Origin: Stenopsyche tienmushanensis
Lineage: Eukaryota > Arthropoda > Insecta > Trichoptera > Stenopsychidae
NCBI GenBank assembly: GCA_008973525.1
Contig: WACJ01000106.1
Location: 434,001-498,000 of the forward strand
Reading direction: 5' to 3'
DNA length: 64,000 nucleotides
Part shown: piece after piece, positions 1-11,939 of the stretch
Numbering within the stretch: the first letter of the stretch is position 1
Layout: every line of letters begins with the position of its first letter
Notes under the pieces: generated by a model
Database searches by the model: none
What the model saw: the letters and a program-made list of their open reading frames with translations, nothing else
What the model was told of the DNA's origin: nothing
Program-made: the position numbers and the translations under genes

Positions 1-30
1 AATAATTAATAACTCGTAATGATTATGAAT

Positions 31-2534
31 TTATTTATCTTTCTTATCCGACAATAAGGAATTCCAAAGCTTTAGTACTTCAACTTCAACAATATGATTA
101 ACTACATAGCCGTCGACGTCAATAAAGTTGGCGACGGATTTCGTGAACGACGCTTCTCTGGTGTTCTTCGTTTTGGGATCGTAAACGCTCAGCACCAGCT
201 CATACTTGTCGTCATATCTGAAAGACAATACATATTTTTATATAATGGAAAATGAACTCCACTTGAATAAATTGCATGACATACTTTTTCATGTAAGAAC
301 TAGCTTCCCAGATTCTTTGGCTTGATCCGACGACTTCTTTAACGACGACGAAAATCCCCTTTTCTTTGAACGTCGTATATAAAGTTAGGATACCCATGAG
401 GACGAAATACGTGGTCACGCAAATAATAAGGACCAATCTGTAAAAAGATGAATCGTGTAATGAACGATTTCTAATATGAAACAATCAATTTGTATTTGAT
501 CAATTACCTGGATTGAGGAAAAGGATACAAATAATCCCATACGACTGCGAAGAGAGCAGTCTCCGACTGCGAGCGCTCCGAGAACGAGTCTTCCGTCCAT
601 TAAGCCGTATTTTTCCTCGCAGGATTGTTTGACTTTGAGAACCTGGGTGTGAAAAAATTAAGTATTTTTAATGCCGTTCATTAACGCACATTGAATCGCT
701 AATATTTACTACTGACATTCTTAACAGGCATCGTCGACGGCATTCTTAACTGATGAACTGTCCCATTTGTCTACGCTGATAACCTGGAAGAAAAATTGGA
801 ATAATAAGCGTTATTCATTGGGGTCATTGAGGAATATAAAAACATTTTCAAAGATTAGGATGTAATATGATATTTTTATTAATTAGATGGAATGTAACAC
901 CATTCAGGGATAAATGACTGCAAATTCTTTGTTTTTACGTGTTTTTAAATACTTTTATCAATTAAGACCCTCGTCTGTTATAATCTCAAACAAGGGTATC
1001 AAATTTGCGACCCATCTAATATATAAAAATTCATTTCTGTTTGTTCGTATGTAATGCGCTGCCATACTGTTCATCAGATTGCGATAAAACTGTGTCCATT
1101 TATTGCTAAAGATTGCGCGAGTAACATAGGCAGAGTCTTCTAATATATAAAAATCAATGTTTGTTTGTTCGTATTTTATGCGCTGCAATATCGTTCACTC
1201 CATTGCGATAAAACTTTGCCGATTTATTGTATACACTTTCTCAAATAATATAGACATAGTACAATAATTAACTTACAGTAGATCTTATGTATAAAAATCA
1301 ATGTTTGTTAAAAATTAAATCAAATTTCAAACGAAATTTTTAGAATTATTAATTTTGTCTCCAAATATAGGTGTAGAAAGTTACTGATTTGGTTGCCCAT
1401 TTAAATGATCAGATCAAATCAAAATCATCTAGTTTCCAAGGATTTTCAGTGTGTAAATAAAGAAATATGCCAGTTTTTAACATCTATAAATAATTAACAT
1501 GTTCGGTATAACAAAACAAATCAAGTTTAGTTGAAACCGAATCTGAAACCAGATTTTAATTCTCCGAAAGACAGATTTTTTTACTTTTCTCCGATTTTCT
1601 CAATAAATCTAGAATCGGTACAACGCAAATGGAGGTGATTGAGATCTGATGAATTGTATGGTAATTTGCTTTTGTTTAGTTAACCGAGGGAGGAAATCTT
1701 CGAAAGACACCGTCACGTCCAGTTGTAATGTGAGACATTTTATCCACTAAAACCCAACTCCTCTTATCAGCGGTCCGAAAAGCGGACTGATTGGACACAC
1801 AGAACTTGTGGCCACTCTGTCCTCTTTATAGGGCTTTTTGCGGCATTTTCTATGGTCTGTACGATCACGGAAGCAACGTAGCGTCTAGATCGCACCGTTA
1901 GGGTGCGTTCTATTGAAAATTATTGTTCTGTTATTTGATATCATGCAGTATACAGCAGCTACCTCCTCCGATATTGGGCATCAACCTGACCAGGCCCTCT
2001 TATGGATATTTACTAGACATGCTTGAAAATATACGAATATTCGCATATGAAATAATTTCCACATTTGGAAGTACTTATCAATGTGAGCAGTTATTTATGA
2101 AAGGAAATAAGACACCCGTAAGATTCAGAATTAATGACACTCACCTTGGGTCAGCTTTCAAAATAATCTCTCTGAGAAATAGTTCCCCTGAAGATATTAG
2201 CAGGGAAAAGATAGAGATTTAATCTAGTCTACAAATGCTATTGATAATTTGTCAATAACAATCATTTGACGCCAATATGCCCAATATTTCCGCTAAACGC
2301 GATGATCGATTTTTAACGGTGTCTTAATCAAGTGTAATATTCAAATTGGAACAACAAAAATGTACACACGGACGTTAGTGTACGTAGAATATTCGGAAAA
2401 GATTGTGACGTGAACGTCTTCGTAAGGTTTTACCGAGCATATAATTAATGAAAATAAATACAGTTTTTACTATCCGCCGAATGACTTACTTCGGGTTCCT
2501 TTTCTCCCTCGACTGCAGGCTTTTTATTTGACAT
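31..2534 (-). CDS. SPCS2: Signal peptidase complex subunit 2, five exons, frame interrupted
   Basis: Accessory subunit of the ER signal peptidase complex, which removes signal peptides during secretion. Exons (minus strand): 2534-2490 ([15 protein letters not shown]), 783-about 727, 642-508, 437-285 and 217-31. Family landmarks in order are [30 protein letters not shown], the first membrane segment ending [10 protein letters not shown], a second membrane segment [29 protein letters not shown], and the conserved C-terminal part [22 protein letters not shown], ending DKKDK. Two anomalies are visible. Exon 3 reads [12 protein letters not shown] in one frame but [15 protein letters not shown] in the next, which implies one extra base near 565-575. 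The donor after exon 2 (GTTAAG) leaves one unmatched base. Intron 1 is about 1.7 kb and holds Helitron-like and family S repeats. Identity is confident. Whether the gene is intact (assembly errors) or decaying is not resolved from sequence. Confidence 0.88.
955..1310 (-). repeat. Helitron-like 5' end modules, tandem pair, in SPCS2 intron 1
   Basis: Two successive units on the minus strand. Each is read as a TCTAATATATAAAAAT-like head, then TTTGTTTGTTCGTAT, CGCTGCCATACTGTTCATC and GCGATAAAACT. This head and the 'CCGTTCATCCGATTGCGATAAAACTT' style of sequence resemble 5' termini of insect Helitrons. No Rep/helicase coding is present. Confidence 0.5.
1765..1900 (+). repeat. Family S repeat, partial
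   Basis: Starts in the core hairpin (GGTCCGAAAAGCGGACT, one arm mismatch). It runs through the GGACACACAGAACTTGTGGCC segment and the CGGCATTTTCTATGGTCTG tail, to a GTAGCGTCTAG end. Confidence 0.7.
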
Positions 2535-3070
2535 GTTTAATGGAAAATACGAAAAGGATAAATAAGCACCACGTCAAAGCCTAACATGCAACGCCGTGAA
2601 ACCTAAGAGCTCAAATTCTCACCAATGCCTAATATAAACGGGGAAACATTGCTCCGGACAATAATCAATTTAATTAAATATTTGAAGGATTTTAAGTATA
2701 TAAAAAATATAGCATACCGCTTAGAGCATGATTTACATATTTATTTTATTGTTGTAAATTTAAAATTGTATCCAATTATTGATTAAAATCGAATTGGTTA
2801 AAAATTGAATTTAGATTAAAAAATATTTAATTGTTAAATATTCTTGTTAATAAATCTGAAACATTTTTTTATATATTAGCCATGTATTAATGCAAGCATA
2901 ATATTGAATTATAAATTGATATAATTTAAATTAAACGTATTTTATAATTATGGCAATACTGTCATTTTGTGTACTGTCAACTCGATTGTTGAATTTAGCC
3001 AAGGCAGTCGTTCGCCGGATTTTGATGGGTTGGGTGTCGTCGCTGGTCGTTTTGGATTTAGAATAAGGTA
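2535..3070. promoter_or_regulatory. Likely divergent promoter between SPCS2 and the glycerol-3-phosphate dehydrogenase gene
   Basis: This interval separates the SPCS2 start on the minus strand from the next gene on the plus strand. Its right edge (about 2990-3067) is locally GC-richer and ends GAATAAG followed by GTATTT, a possible donor. The mGPDH start exon at 15818 is preceded by an acceptor-like TTTATAG at 15801-15807, so a noncoding first exon must lie upstream. I infer it could be here. No core promoter element is convincing. Confidence 0.3.
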
Positions 3071-3844
3071 TTTTATTTTATTACGTATTATTAAGATCCA
3101 TATTTTATTAATGTAACGCAAACGCTGTTCAGTTTTTGCTTCGTCTTCGATTGATGCGTTTAGTTTTGTAAAATTGCGAGTATTATAACTTGAAAAGGCT
3201 CCTTCATCCTGATGTACAATATTTTAAAATGTTTAGAAACGATCCTAATACGATTTTATGCGGCCATACTCGAAAATTTAAATGTATGTTTATGATTATT
3301 TTTTACGCGCAATAAAAATACTATATTCTAAAAATAAATATTATTTAATTTATCGAGTGCCTTATGACCTTTCGTGTTTGAGATGGGCATTTTTATGTAT
3401 TATTTTGGAGATAATTTTGAATTAAACAAAAATATATTGATGTATTTTATTAACTTTGCTTGGGGAAAAATGATTTTATTGTCCCATAATCCTGATGTGA
3501 CTGATCCTTGTATTGTTCCCAGACAGACGTGGAGAGGGTAGCTTACTACTATATTTTAACTGGGGTCGATGATCCTGTAAAGGTCGACTTTTGACTGGAT
3601 TTAAATCACGATCTAGCCACTTTTTTTTAAAAAAGTAATCACACCAAAAGTTCCTTCATTTTCATATGTTTCCATTTATTTTATTCAAATATAAAACTGG
3701 ATGTATACTTTCACACAATAATATTAATTTCTTAAGAGGTTCTTCAAGTATATTCGAAATCAATAAACTATACACGTAATAAGCTGTGATGCACGTGCTT
3801 TTAAATGACAGCTTAAAACTAATCCAATGAAAAATAGTCCAAAT

Positions 3845-4130
3845 ATTATTTTAAATTTTAATTAATTGTATAAACGATGAAGACTTGCTGATATGCTTCC
3901 ATTTATATAGAGAAAGCTCTTGTAAAAATAATAAATAGGTTGTCTTTCCGTCTGTCATTTGTGCGCCTGTGGGAACACTTGGTAAACCAAAAATAGCAAT
4001 AATTGAGCTTGCTTGTACTAATTCAAAAACGCTCACGGAGATACGCACAACAAATCCCCAAAGTTTCATAGCAATCGGATGAACGGTATAGGAACGTATA
4101 CGGGACAAACGAACAACAGATCACAGACAT
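3845..4130 (-). repeat. Helitron-like 5' fragment
   Basis: On the minus strand it reads TGTTCGTTTGTCCCGTATAC..CCTATACCGTTCATCCGATTGCTATGAAACTTTGGGG. This is the same architecture as the other Helitron-like heads in the window but a diverged subfamily. An 85-codon open frame across it is probably fortuitous. Confidence 0.45.
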
Positions 4131-4424
4131 TGTTGGAACGTAATCGAAAGCATTGCTTGAGATAATGCATTAGTTCTGCAGGGGACTGCATGTGGCTGCA
4201 CTTTGATGATGATCATATTGATATTATTTTCAGTGTACAACCAGGCATGTTCAGAAAGTAAGTGTACTGTTGCCATAGCAGGCTGTGGTTTTTTTTTTGT
4301 TTTTTTGGCGGTTGGCAACACTGAGTAGTACAACGAGATCTCCTGATAGAGCGAGCATCACAGGAACACGATAGTACATAAACTCACGGTGTAGTGTCCT
4401 GATGCTTGAAAGATGTCGGCAAGA

Positions 4425-4690
4425 AATCCCGCCACGTCCGTTTTTATATAAGTTGTCTAATCCAACCCACCCGATCAATCGCCTTCCGACAACTTCATTT
4501 CAACTTTCATGTTCAGGTATGGCGTCCGATCGCGAGGCGCTCATTCGTCATATCAGCGGTTCGAAAGGCGGACCGATTGGACACACAGAACTTGTAGCCA
4601 TTCCGTCCTCTTTTAGGGCTTATCGCAGCATTTTCGGGGATAAATGCATACCTAGGGTCTTCCATGCTTTGTACGACCATGTCTGTTAGC
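4425..4690 (+). repeat. Family S repeat
   Basis: Contains the 5' motif CAACCCACCCGATCAATC, GGCGTCCGATCGCGAGGCG, the hairpin (GGTTCGAAAGGCGGACC, weakened) and the downstream GTAGCCATTCCGTCC segment. It lies inside the mariner remnant. A chance open frame starts MASDREALIRHISG. Confidence 0.75.
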
Positions 4691-4834
4691 TCGCGCACTT
4701 ACAGTTGACGATCATCCAATGACATTTTGTGGATTTTCTTCACGATTTCTGGGGTGTGGTTACCTCATTTGGTCGACCACTGCGCTGTTCGTCTTGTTAA
4801 CTCGTACGTCCTTGCTTAAACTCTACCCCCCACA

Positions 4835-5310
4835 GGGCCGTAACAAGGGAGTGGCAAAGCAGGCGACCGCCACGGGCGCAATTGAGCTTGGGGCACAAAA
4901 CGCAGACTTGACCATTATTCGTTACATGAATCAACACTGATTGACTCTGTGCGTTATTATAATATATATAAAGTTGTACAATCGCTCTTTTGTAAATTTT
5001 GTTTGATTGTAAAATTTAAACAAACCTATCCGATCAGTCTTCTTTGGACAACTTCATTTCGTAATGAAAATCGCTCTGTAACAAGGCGCTCATTCATCAT
5101 ATCAGCGATACGAAAAGCGGACCGGTTGGACTTACAGACCTTGTAAATGCATACCCGGGGCCTTCTATGATCTGTATGCTCACAAAAGCCCCCTCAGAGA
5201 CTAATTATAATGATATTTAATAAACTGCATTTATAATAATGTTATTTAACTTTTTCTAAAAAAAAATGGATTTCCTGGGGCGGTTGGGGCGCAATTTAGA
5301 TGCTGACAAG
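4835..5310 (+). repeat. Family S repeat, diverged, plus an inverted end fragment
   Basis: 4835-4920 carries the left block (GGGCCGTAACAAGGGAGTGG, then GCGCAATTGAGCTTGGGGC). 5030-5205 carries a worn core (GATACGAAAAGCGGACC). At about 5215-5310 there is a reversed copy of the sequence at 26480-26560 (TGGATTTCCTGGGGCGG). Confidence 0.6.
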
Positions 5311-5609
5311 CGGAGTGGGCTTGTTGCATGCAACCATATTCCCCGAACTTGGCGACTTCAGATTGTCATCTTTTCATCTCCATGAAGCCACACATGGGGG
5401 GAATTTTCAACCGACGAGCAGATACAGAAAGAGAATCTGAAGTGGGGGATAAAAAGAAGTCTGTGCCACGGCTCACTACATCCATTGAATGTGATAGCGA
5501 TTGTGTGTAAAAATAGTCAACAAGTGTATCAACAAAGTGCTATATTTTTATAAATACACTTCCTTAAAAAATATAAAAATCTAGTACACTTACTTTCTGA
5601 ATAAGCCTC

Positions 5610-8045
5610 ATAGAACAATGAATTAATGATGCTTCCAAAGCATAAATCGCATCAAATTATTCAGATATTCGTCTTCTTCTTGCCATTCATGAATCTTAAA
5701 TTTTGCCACGCATTAAAGAAAACTGAATGCATCACTTTTAATCGGTTTTCTGAACAGCAATACACCAATACGCATTGAAACACTTGATGTAATTTGTTAA
5801 CACTTGACGTAACGTCTGGTTATAGTTTGATATAGAGCAAGTAGTATAACCAGGTACAAAAATGGTTAAATATTCTCATGCAACTTAATGAATCTAATAT
5901 GAAAAAAGGCATTGGGTATTTTTTCGAACGTGTTTTTTTGTGAGTTGTTGACGGCCTTCACCTCAAAATATAACAATTGGTATGTTTTGACTATTAAGCC
6001 TTGTAGAATTCATTATCTATCCATTTTTACTGCATGGGTGTAAACTGTATGCGGTTTTAATCCGACGTTTGCTTTAAAACTGTTTTCATTCCATTAAATA
6101 GCGCTTGTTGTTGCTATTTTATTTTCTGTGAATATTGAGAATTTCGGGACGCATCCACGCGCACGTCTGACATCATCAAATCCACTGATACCTGGCCTTC
6201 AAATGAATTTTATGATCTCGTCAGCTATTTTATTGTGCCGTCTTCTATATCTTGGTATTTTTTTTGATGTTATATCTCTAAAGCCTGATGCTTGAGACCC
6301 ACTTGAAATGCTTTGTATTTGACTGATATCGATATGCACAATTGCAAATTAAATAAGATAAGTTTTTAACCTGCACGTCAAATCGCTGTGAATCATTGCA
6401 GATGTAATTCGCGAGTTTAACAGTGGCTTTGATTTCGGGAAGACGTATTCTGCCCACCGGCATCGTATGTCGTCTCGCAGCTGAAGTCTCTTCCCAAGAA
6501 AATAATGATCTTGAACCCAGAACATCGATTTTATAGAGTCCAAGAATCTGACCCAATATGCAAAGCAAGTTTTATTTGTGGAGATTGCGTATTTTTTTAC
6601 GCGATGGAACGCATCTGCCGCGCAAAAATGTGATTTACACGCGACCGAAAAGAAATTGATCAACCTAAATTGCATAATTCAATTTGTACCTTCGATGGGA
6701 ATGTAGGACAAATATCGATCGTTGCTTTCAAAAAATTCAAACGACCATGGCACTTTTTTAACGTTGCTTCTTAATGAGTCACGTTTGGATCTGAGAGGAT
6801 GTAAACAAACTGCTGTGTGCCAGTGCTTCTTGAACTGTTTCGAATCTACCTTCACCATGACCTGGTTGTTAGATAAATGCTCCATTTCCTTCAATATGGC
6901 ATCATATACGAATATTTAACCTTTCTTTTACGATGATGTATTTACTACACAGTCGAGTTGTATGGGAATTTTTACAGCATTATTATATTGAATCTCGATA
7001 TGAAATATAATCGCATAGTAAGCAAAAATATAAGTCGCAAGCATCGTACGGAAAAGGTTAACACCGCAAATTCTCATTATGATTTTTATCCACTCACGTC
7101 CGGAATGACTTTTAAATTGCTCTGATAACAGTCCTGCTTATCGCCAGGATTGTATTATTACAATCCTGGGGAAATTTGGACGAAAAACACCTGCATGTCT
7201 GTAATAATCATCGTTGCTAAATATATTTAGAACGGTTTGTTATATCTGCCGTTGTACTGAGTAATATATCCTGCATTGCTCGTTATCCGGGAGGCAGACC
7301 ATCTGCTTCATCACTGTCCATAGACCTTCATTTCCATTCGCTAGCATCCCACTTTATATGCATGCCAATATAGTCCTGGATTAATGAGCTTGACAAACTA
7401 TTCCAAGCAGGAAAATCTCAATAAAACGATTCGTCGATGAAAAGTGCATTGGCATGCTAATATCGAGACGTTGCATCGTGCAATTTATTTAAATGCATCA
7501 ACGTTCTATCAGTTTCAAGGTTGGCGTATATAAGTTTCCGTCATGGGTGTCCATGACCATGTCGGCTGGACGATTGCGTCACCGTTGAGTAATGCTCTGA
7601 AGATTGCCGCCACACACATACAGTATTATCGACGTAATATCTCATTGTACGTAGTTGGTATTATCTAATAATTGACTATGTACATGCGTTGCTATCGTCG
7701 CTACAACAATCTCCGATTGTCGCGTTGTTCGGCTGCGGAGACCGCACCGGGGAGTCACTCGAAGCACAAGTGCGGTTCTTGATCCTCGAATGCAATTCAT
7801 CAATTTAAGAACGAGTTTCTAGCGAACCCATACACGATCATACAAAGCTCGACTCCGACGCGATGACATCAGAAACATTAGAAACTTGTTAGCTGAAGGA
7901 TATGTGAACTTGGATCCAATTACAATGGCAGACCTTTTCGTAAGTCACATCGTGGGATAATTCTGTAAAATGTTAATAGAAAATTCGCAAGAACAATATT
8001 ATTATGTGTCGTTTTCTTTTCTGTCAACTTTGATTAATTAATGAT
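5610..8045. other. Stretch with no recognised host gene
   Basis: AT-rich DNA between repeats, within the presumed first intron of the mGPDH gene. I see no conserved domain. Two minus-strand open segments at 6280-6920 are noted separately. From about 7540 to 7950 the composition is more even and reads like part of an unidentified transcript, but no protein family is recognisable. Confidence 0.4.
6278..6920 (-). other. Unassigned coding-like segments on the minus strand
   Basis: Open frames at 6894-6679 (71 codons, MKEMEHLSNNQVMVKVDSKQ..) and at 6675-6349 and 6568-6278 have balanced amino-acid composition, including many W, H and C residues, unlike the surrounding AT-rich translations. A possible donor (GAAG then GTACAA) ends the first near 6685, and CAATTTAG near 6660 could be an acceptor, but the phases do not join cleanly. 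I recognise no family. This may be an old transposon or exons of an unannotated antisense gene. Confidence 0.2.
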
Positions 8046-8049
8046 ATTT

Positions 8050-8285
8050 TCGACCGATTGTAAAATTTAATCCACCGGATCAGCCTTCTTCGGATAAATT
8101 CGTTTCGTAACGAGAGCTTGTAATCGTTCTGTGGGCATGTTTAGGTACGGCATCCGATCGTGAAGCGCTCATTCGTCGTATCAGCGGTCCGAAAAACGGA
8201 CCAATTGGACATACAAACTTTGTGACCTCTTTTAGGACTTTTTGCGACCTCTTTTAGGACACTTTCTATCATAGTATTTTTTTAA
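8050..8285 (+). repeat. Family S repeat
   Basis: Full core with an intact hairpin (GGTCCGAAAAACGGACC). The CTTTTAGGACTTTTTGCGACC segment is duplicated once internally. It ends in CTATCATAGTATTTTTTTAA. Confidence 0.75.
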
Positions 8286-8289
8286 AACA

Positions 8290-9490
8290 GTACAATTTTG
8301 GGACAATCTTTGTATATTATTTTAAAACATGCATTATAATAGTATGTATGCAGTGCTTCTGACTTTTGTCACTGTGTATGCGCATGTTTTTATTATGCAA
8401 TTCTCTATGCACCGATTTGCTACGATAAAAGCTGGCGCCTTTCACACATATGCACTTCTTCGTGCAGCTCAAAATTAACATCCATCTGTCACGCACTCGA
8501 AACACAGCCCCGTACGTGATCGGTTAATTTGCATAATCATAAAGCAAACATTTACATTTTATCTGAAGATACTCTGAAGAGCTGAAGGTATTTCAACGAT
8601 TACTTGCAGAATCTTGCATTAGCAAATAGATTATGTGCAACGAGTGACTCTTATATGTTTACATATCGAATCTTTCCCCCCCCCCCCCCCCTCCTCGAAT
8701 TGTAAGAAGAAAATACTAGGGAATCTGGTGAATGCTCAGTGATGACCTGATTAAATAGATGTGGTGGATCATCATCGCCACATGTGGTTGCGCGTGGTCG
8801 TACTTAATTGCCACTCCATTTCGCCACAATAAGGCTCATTAGTACGGAAGGCAGCGATATTTTCCGTGTAATTATTCTTACAAAGCTGATTCTTTCTCAT
8901 TTTGTTGTTTTGATATTGTAAGTAAACAAAACGGCAGTCTACCCCGATGATGTTGTTGCCGACATTTTATAACAACTACTTTGAAAATTGCGATGCTTCC
9001 ACCATGTTCCTGCGCTACAAATTTAGCCACATCTATTGAAACCATTCTTATGCAGAATTTTGTTTGATCATCTGATATTGTAATCTTTGCTCCTTGTTCA
9101 TCTTATTAATTGTCATGATAAATTAAGATTGTTATCAAGCCAAATTCCAGCTTCTAATCTTAAGTCATTATTATGTATTTTGTTTTGGGTTATCTCTTCC
9201 TATATATTACCGCTATGTACCCAGATTGGGACTCCCAGTTTTAAATTTGTTTCCTAATGTCGTGTACTATAAGATGGGACTCCCAAACTTCCAGTCAATA
9301 AGCTTTCAAGTCAATATAATTTCGTTGAATACATTATATGTTATGAAGTGTTTATGAATGCATTTTAACTTCCACTTTAACTTTTTATTAACACGAGAGA
9401 GAGGGATTTGGCTGCGGAAAGGACGTCCTTCCGCAGCCAAGGCCAACTGCCGACTCTTCTTGACTCTCGCTCTGATCAGTCGGTAATTGC
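8290..9490. other. No gene seen; contains a homopolymer C tract
   Basis: AT-rich non-coding DNA. A run of about 14 C lies at about 8677-8691. A near-perfect 33-base palindrome lies at 9408-9440 (arms TTGGCTGCGGAAAGGACG and its inverse). Nothing else stands out. Confidence 0.5.
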
Positions 9491-9499
9491 AGGTGCAAT

Positions 9500-10197
9500 T
9501 AGGGAATCCAATCCCGAGCCAAAATTTCGATCTCGGGATTTCGGGATCAGTCCTGGGGTCCCGGGACCGGGATTTTCAATAGTTTAAAAAATTACATTGA
9601 TAAATTTGATCAAAAACTACTAATAAGTCTATTTGTTTAATATAAAAAATAATTTAAAGGCGAAATTTTTTTATTTATTTAAGAAAAGATAAAAATACAA
9701 TTCAAAAATATATAAATAAAACATTAAAAATTCAAAATTTACTTTAAAAATACGCTTGAAGTAACATTAAACATCGAATATTTCGTCATTTAGTTTGGTT
9801 CTGCTTTTTGTAGCCAGGATTATGGAGGAATACAAAAATTCTGAAGCCCGTATCTATTATATTTCATATCGATATTCCCATTATTAGAGTCGAGGTGTAG
9901 TAAATACATCACCGGTGGGGAAAGGTTAATATACCAATTTGAAAAACATATATGTACCGTATATATGTTACTGCCCCTAGGCGTCGCCTAAGCTCGCCAA
10001 TTAGTAGTTACGCCACTGTTTCCAAGCCTCCAGATTTCGGAGAGAATGTTTCGATTTAGTAGTCTTCAACGTGCTGGTGAGGTGTACGATTTCTGTTAGA
10101 TAAAAATTTCAATCTCGAAGTTTTCGGGATTACGTTTACTAATCCCGGGATTCATGAGTTCCTAAAACTGTCCATGATCCCGGGACTGTATACCCTA
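9500..10197. mobile_element. Non-autonomous hAT-like element
   Basis: Terminal inverted repeats TAGGGAATCCAATCCCG at the left and, read inverted, TAGGGTATACAGTCCCGGG at the right. They are flanked by an 8-base near-identical duplication (GGTGCAAT at 9492-9499, GGTTCAAT at 10198-10205). The subterminal zones are rich in TCCCGGGATT-type words. About 698 bases long with no transposase frame. Confidence 0.6.
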
Positions 10198-10205
10198 GGT
10201 TCAAT

Positions 10206-11630
10206 GTTCAATGGTAAATCGCCCACGCTACAGTAGCCATCTTCTCCGTTCCAGCTTACTGCAGTACCGCATCGATATCGCATGTGTTAGCAGGTCCTAA
10301 GTTGCTTTACATCTGTTTAGATTGATCTGCAAGAAGGACTGTGTCTTAGTAGCCATTGAGGCATTGTTTCCTATTCACTTTTTTGACCTAGGCCATAAAC
10401 GCTGGTCATTTGGAGTTGCCAATTAAGTGGTTTGGGTCAAGTTTCTGATTCTTGGACAGTAGATATTTTAGCTGGCTTGTGCAGTCATTAGCTAAGTGGT
10501 CAAAATTTCAGCATTTACTGCAGGTTCCCGAGCGATCTGTCTGGGGCTATCTGGGGAAACCCATATGCTTGCCTTAGGCTACGGACTTGTATGTCATCTT
10601 GTGTTGCTGAAAGGCACTTTGCAAGGATGCTTAATAAGATGTTTTTTTTTTATTTCTTCTTTTGTCTCTCTGTCCAATGATCTCCAATAGTAACATTTGG
10701 GGATCCCCGTTCCTTTTTTACTCTTAATTTTTTTGGTCGACAACACCTGACCAAAAACAAATTAAATGCATATTTCTGGATAGCACCAAATTTTCGTATG
10801 ACATAACATTGTCTGATTAATGAGCCTAATTTGATATAGTATCTTAGGCGACATATTTAGCATTCTTCTCATGCCACATGTGACGGATGCGTAGCCAACA
10901 TTTTGTAAACACGATGTCTTTAACTTCAATTTTTTCTCGGCTGTCCTTATTGACAGATCCGCATACAATATAGCAGCACAGAATCTAATGGACGTTTCAT
11001 GAATACCAACCAATTTTGACTGCCAATTCTATTCTCGGGTTCGTTGCAACGCATGCTGGGCCTGGTGCATGTACCGGGAACACGTCCAGAGGGCTGCTGC
11101 TTTATTTGACCGGTGGTAATTAAACCTGGTTACCTAAGAACCGTGCCCTTGGCGTCGATCGAAATAGTTTCATCGGATTTCGGTGTTCGGTGCAGAAAGT
11201 CGCAGCGGAAGAATGTGCAATCGATCCTGGAGTGCATGACATAGTCATGTGCGCTGCCATATTGCACGCTGCTCACCCAGATCGATACGGTCTTTTTGTT
11301 TTAGGCTGCGAGCTTTCCCAATCGGGATTCGTCCCACTCTTCGGGAATAGGTCAACGACTACTCACAACGCATCCGTGGACAACTGATGAATAATCTAGC
11401 GCCGGCGAGCTCATACTCTGAAGCTTGTACTGCATATCCTCGATTCTCGGAAGTTATTCGTCTGCCATATATGCGGCATTCATTAATTCTAATGTATGCA
11501 AATAAAAACAAGAAATATGTACGAACGGATTCCCAAATGTAGTGAGGATTTATTCGCTCCTGATGTTCGTCATTTTCTTCTATTCTTTTAATTTAATATT
11601 ATTATAATGTATATTTCAAAATAATATTCG
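10206..11630. other. No gene seen
   Basis: Mixed-composition DNA with short chance open frames only. None shows a domain or a credible splice structure. Confidence 0.4.
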
Positions 11631-11634
11631 AGTC

Positions 11635-11800
11635 CCAATAGGCGCGACCTCGTTTACCGCTTCCATAATCGTATAGATGGCCCCGGGTACGTATTTATCC
11701 CTGAAAATGCCGCAAAAACCTCTAAAAGAATGACCACAAGGTCTGTGTGTCCAACCGGTCCGCTTTTCAGACCGCTGACGTGACGCATGAACGCCTCGCA
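11635..11800 (-). repeat. Family S repeat
   Basis: Reverse orientation. Hairpin GGTCTGAAAAGCGGACC (read on the minus strand) with the flanking GGACACACAGACCTTGTGGTC and GGCATTTTCAGGGATAAATACG tail variant. Confidence 0.65.
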
Positions 11801-11939
11801 ATCTCAACAATTCATAAAACCACGTAAATCGAGACTCAAGCTTGATGACTAGATTACGAGGGGATTCTCCAAGTCGCGGCTCGACGTCACTTCTGAATGA
11901 TGTCACCGAATTAAATATACACAACCAAAGATACACCAG

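Larger units (their letters stand above)
4244..5608. mobile_element. Degenerate mariner element with matching terminal inverted repeats, filled with other repeats
   Basis: Left end GCATGTTCAGAAAGTAAGTG matches the inverted right end at 5584-5607 (CACTTACTTTCTGAATAAGC). Inside, 4705-4800 on the minus strand matches the mariner stretch also seen at 12840-12910 (VDQITPEMVKKIH-like). At 5325-5400 a mariner C-terminal motif (QPYSPNLATSDCHLF) is readable on the plus strand. Two family S copies lie inside. The element is dead: the transposase frame is fragmented and its parts point in different directions. Confidence 0.65.

Noticed and set aside
4402..4689. Recurrent ORF MASDREALIRHISG.. in family S copies
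   Set aside because: Appears in several copies because the DNA repeat is conserved. Frames break at different points and the other strand is equally open, so no protein is supported.
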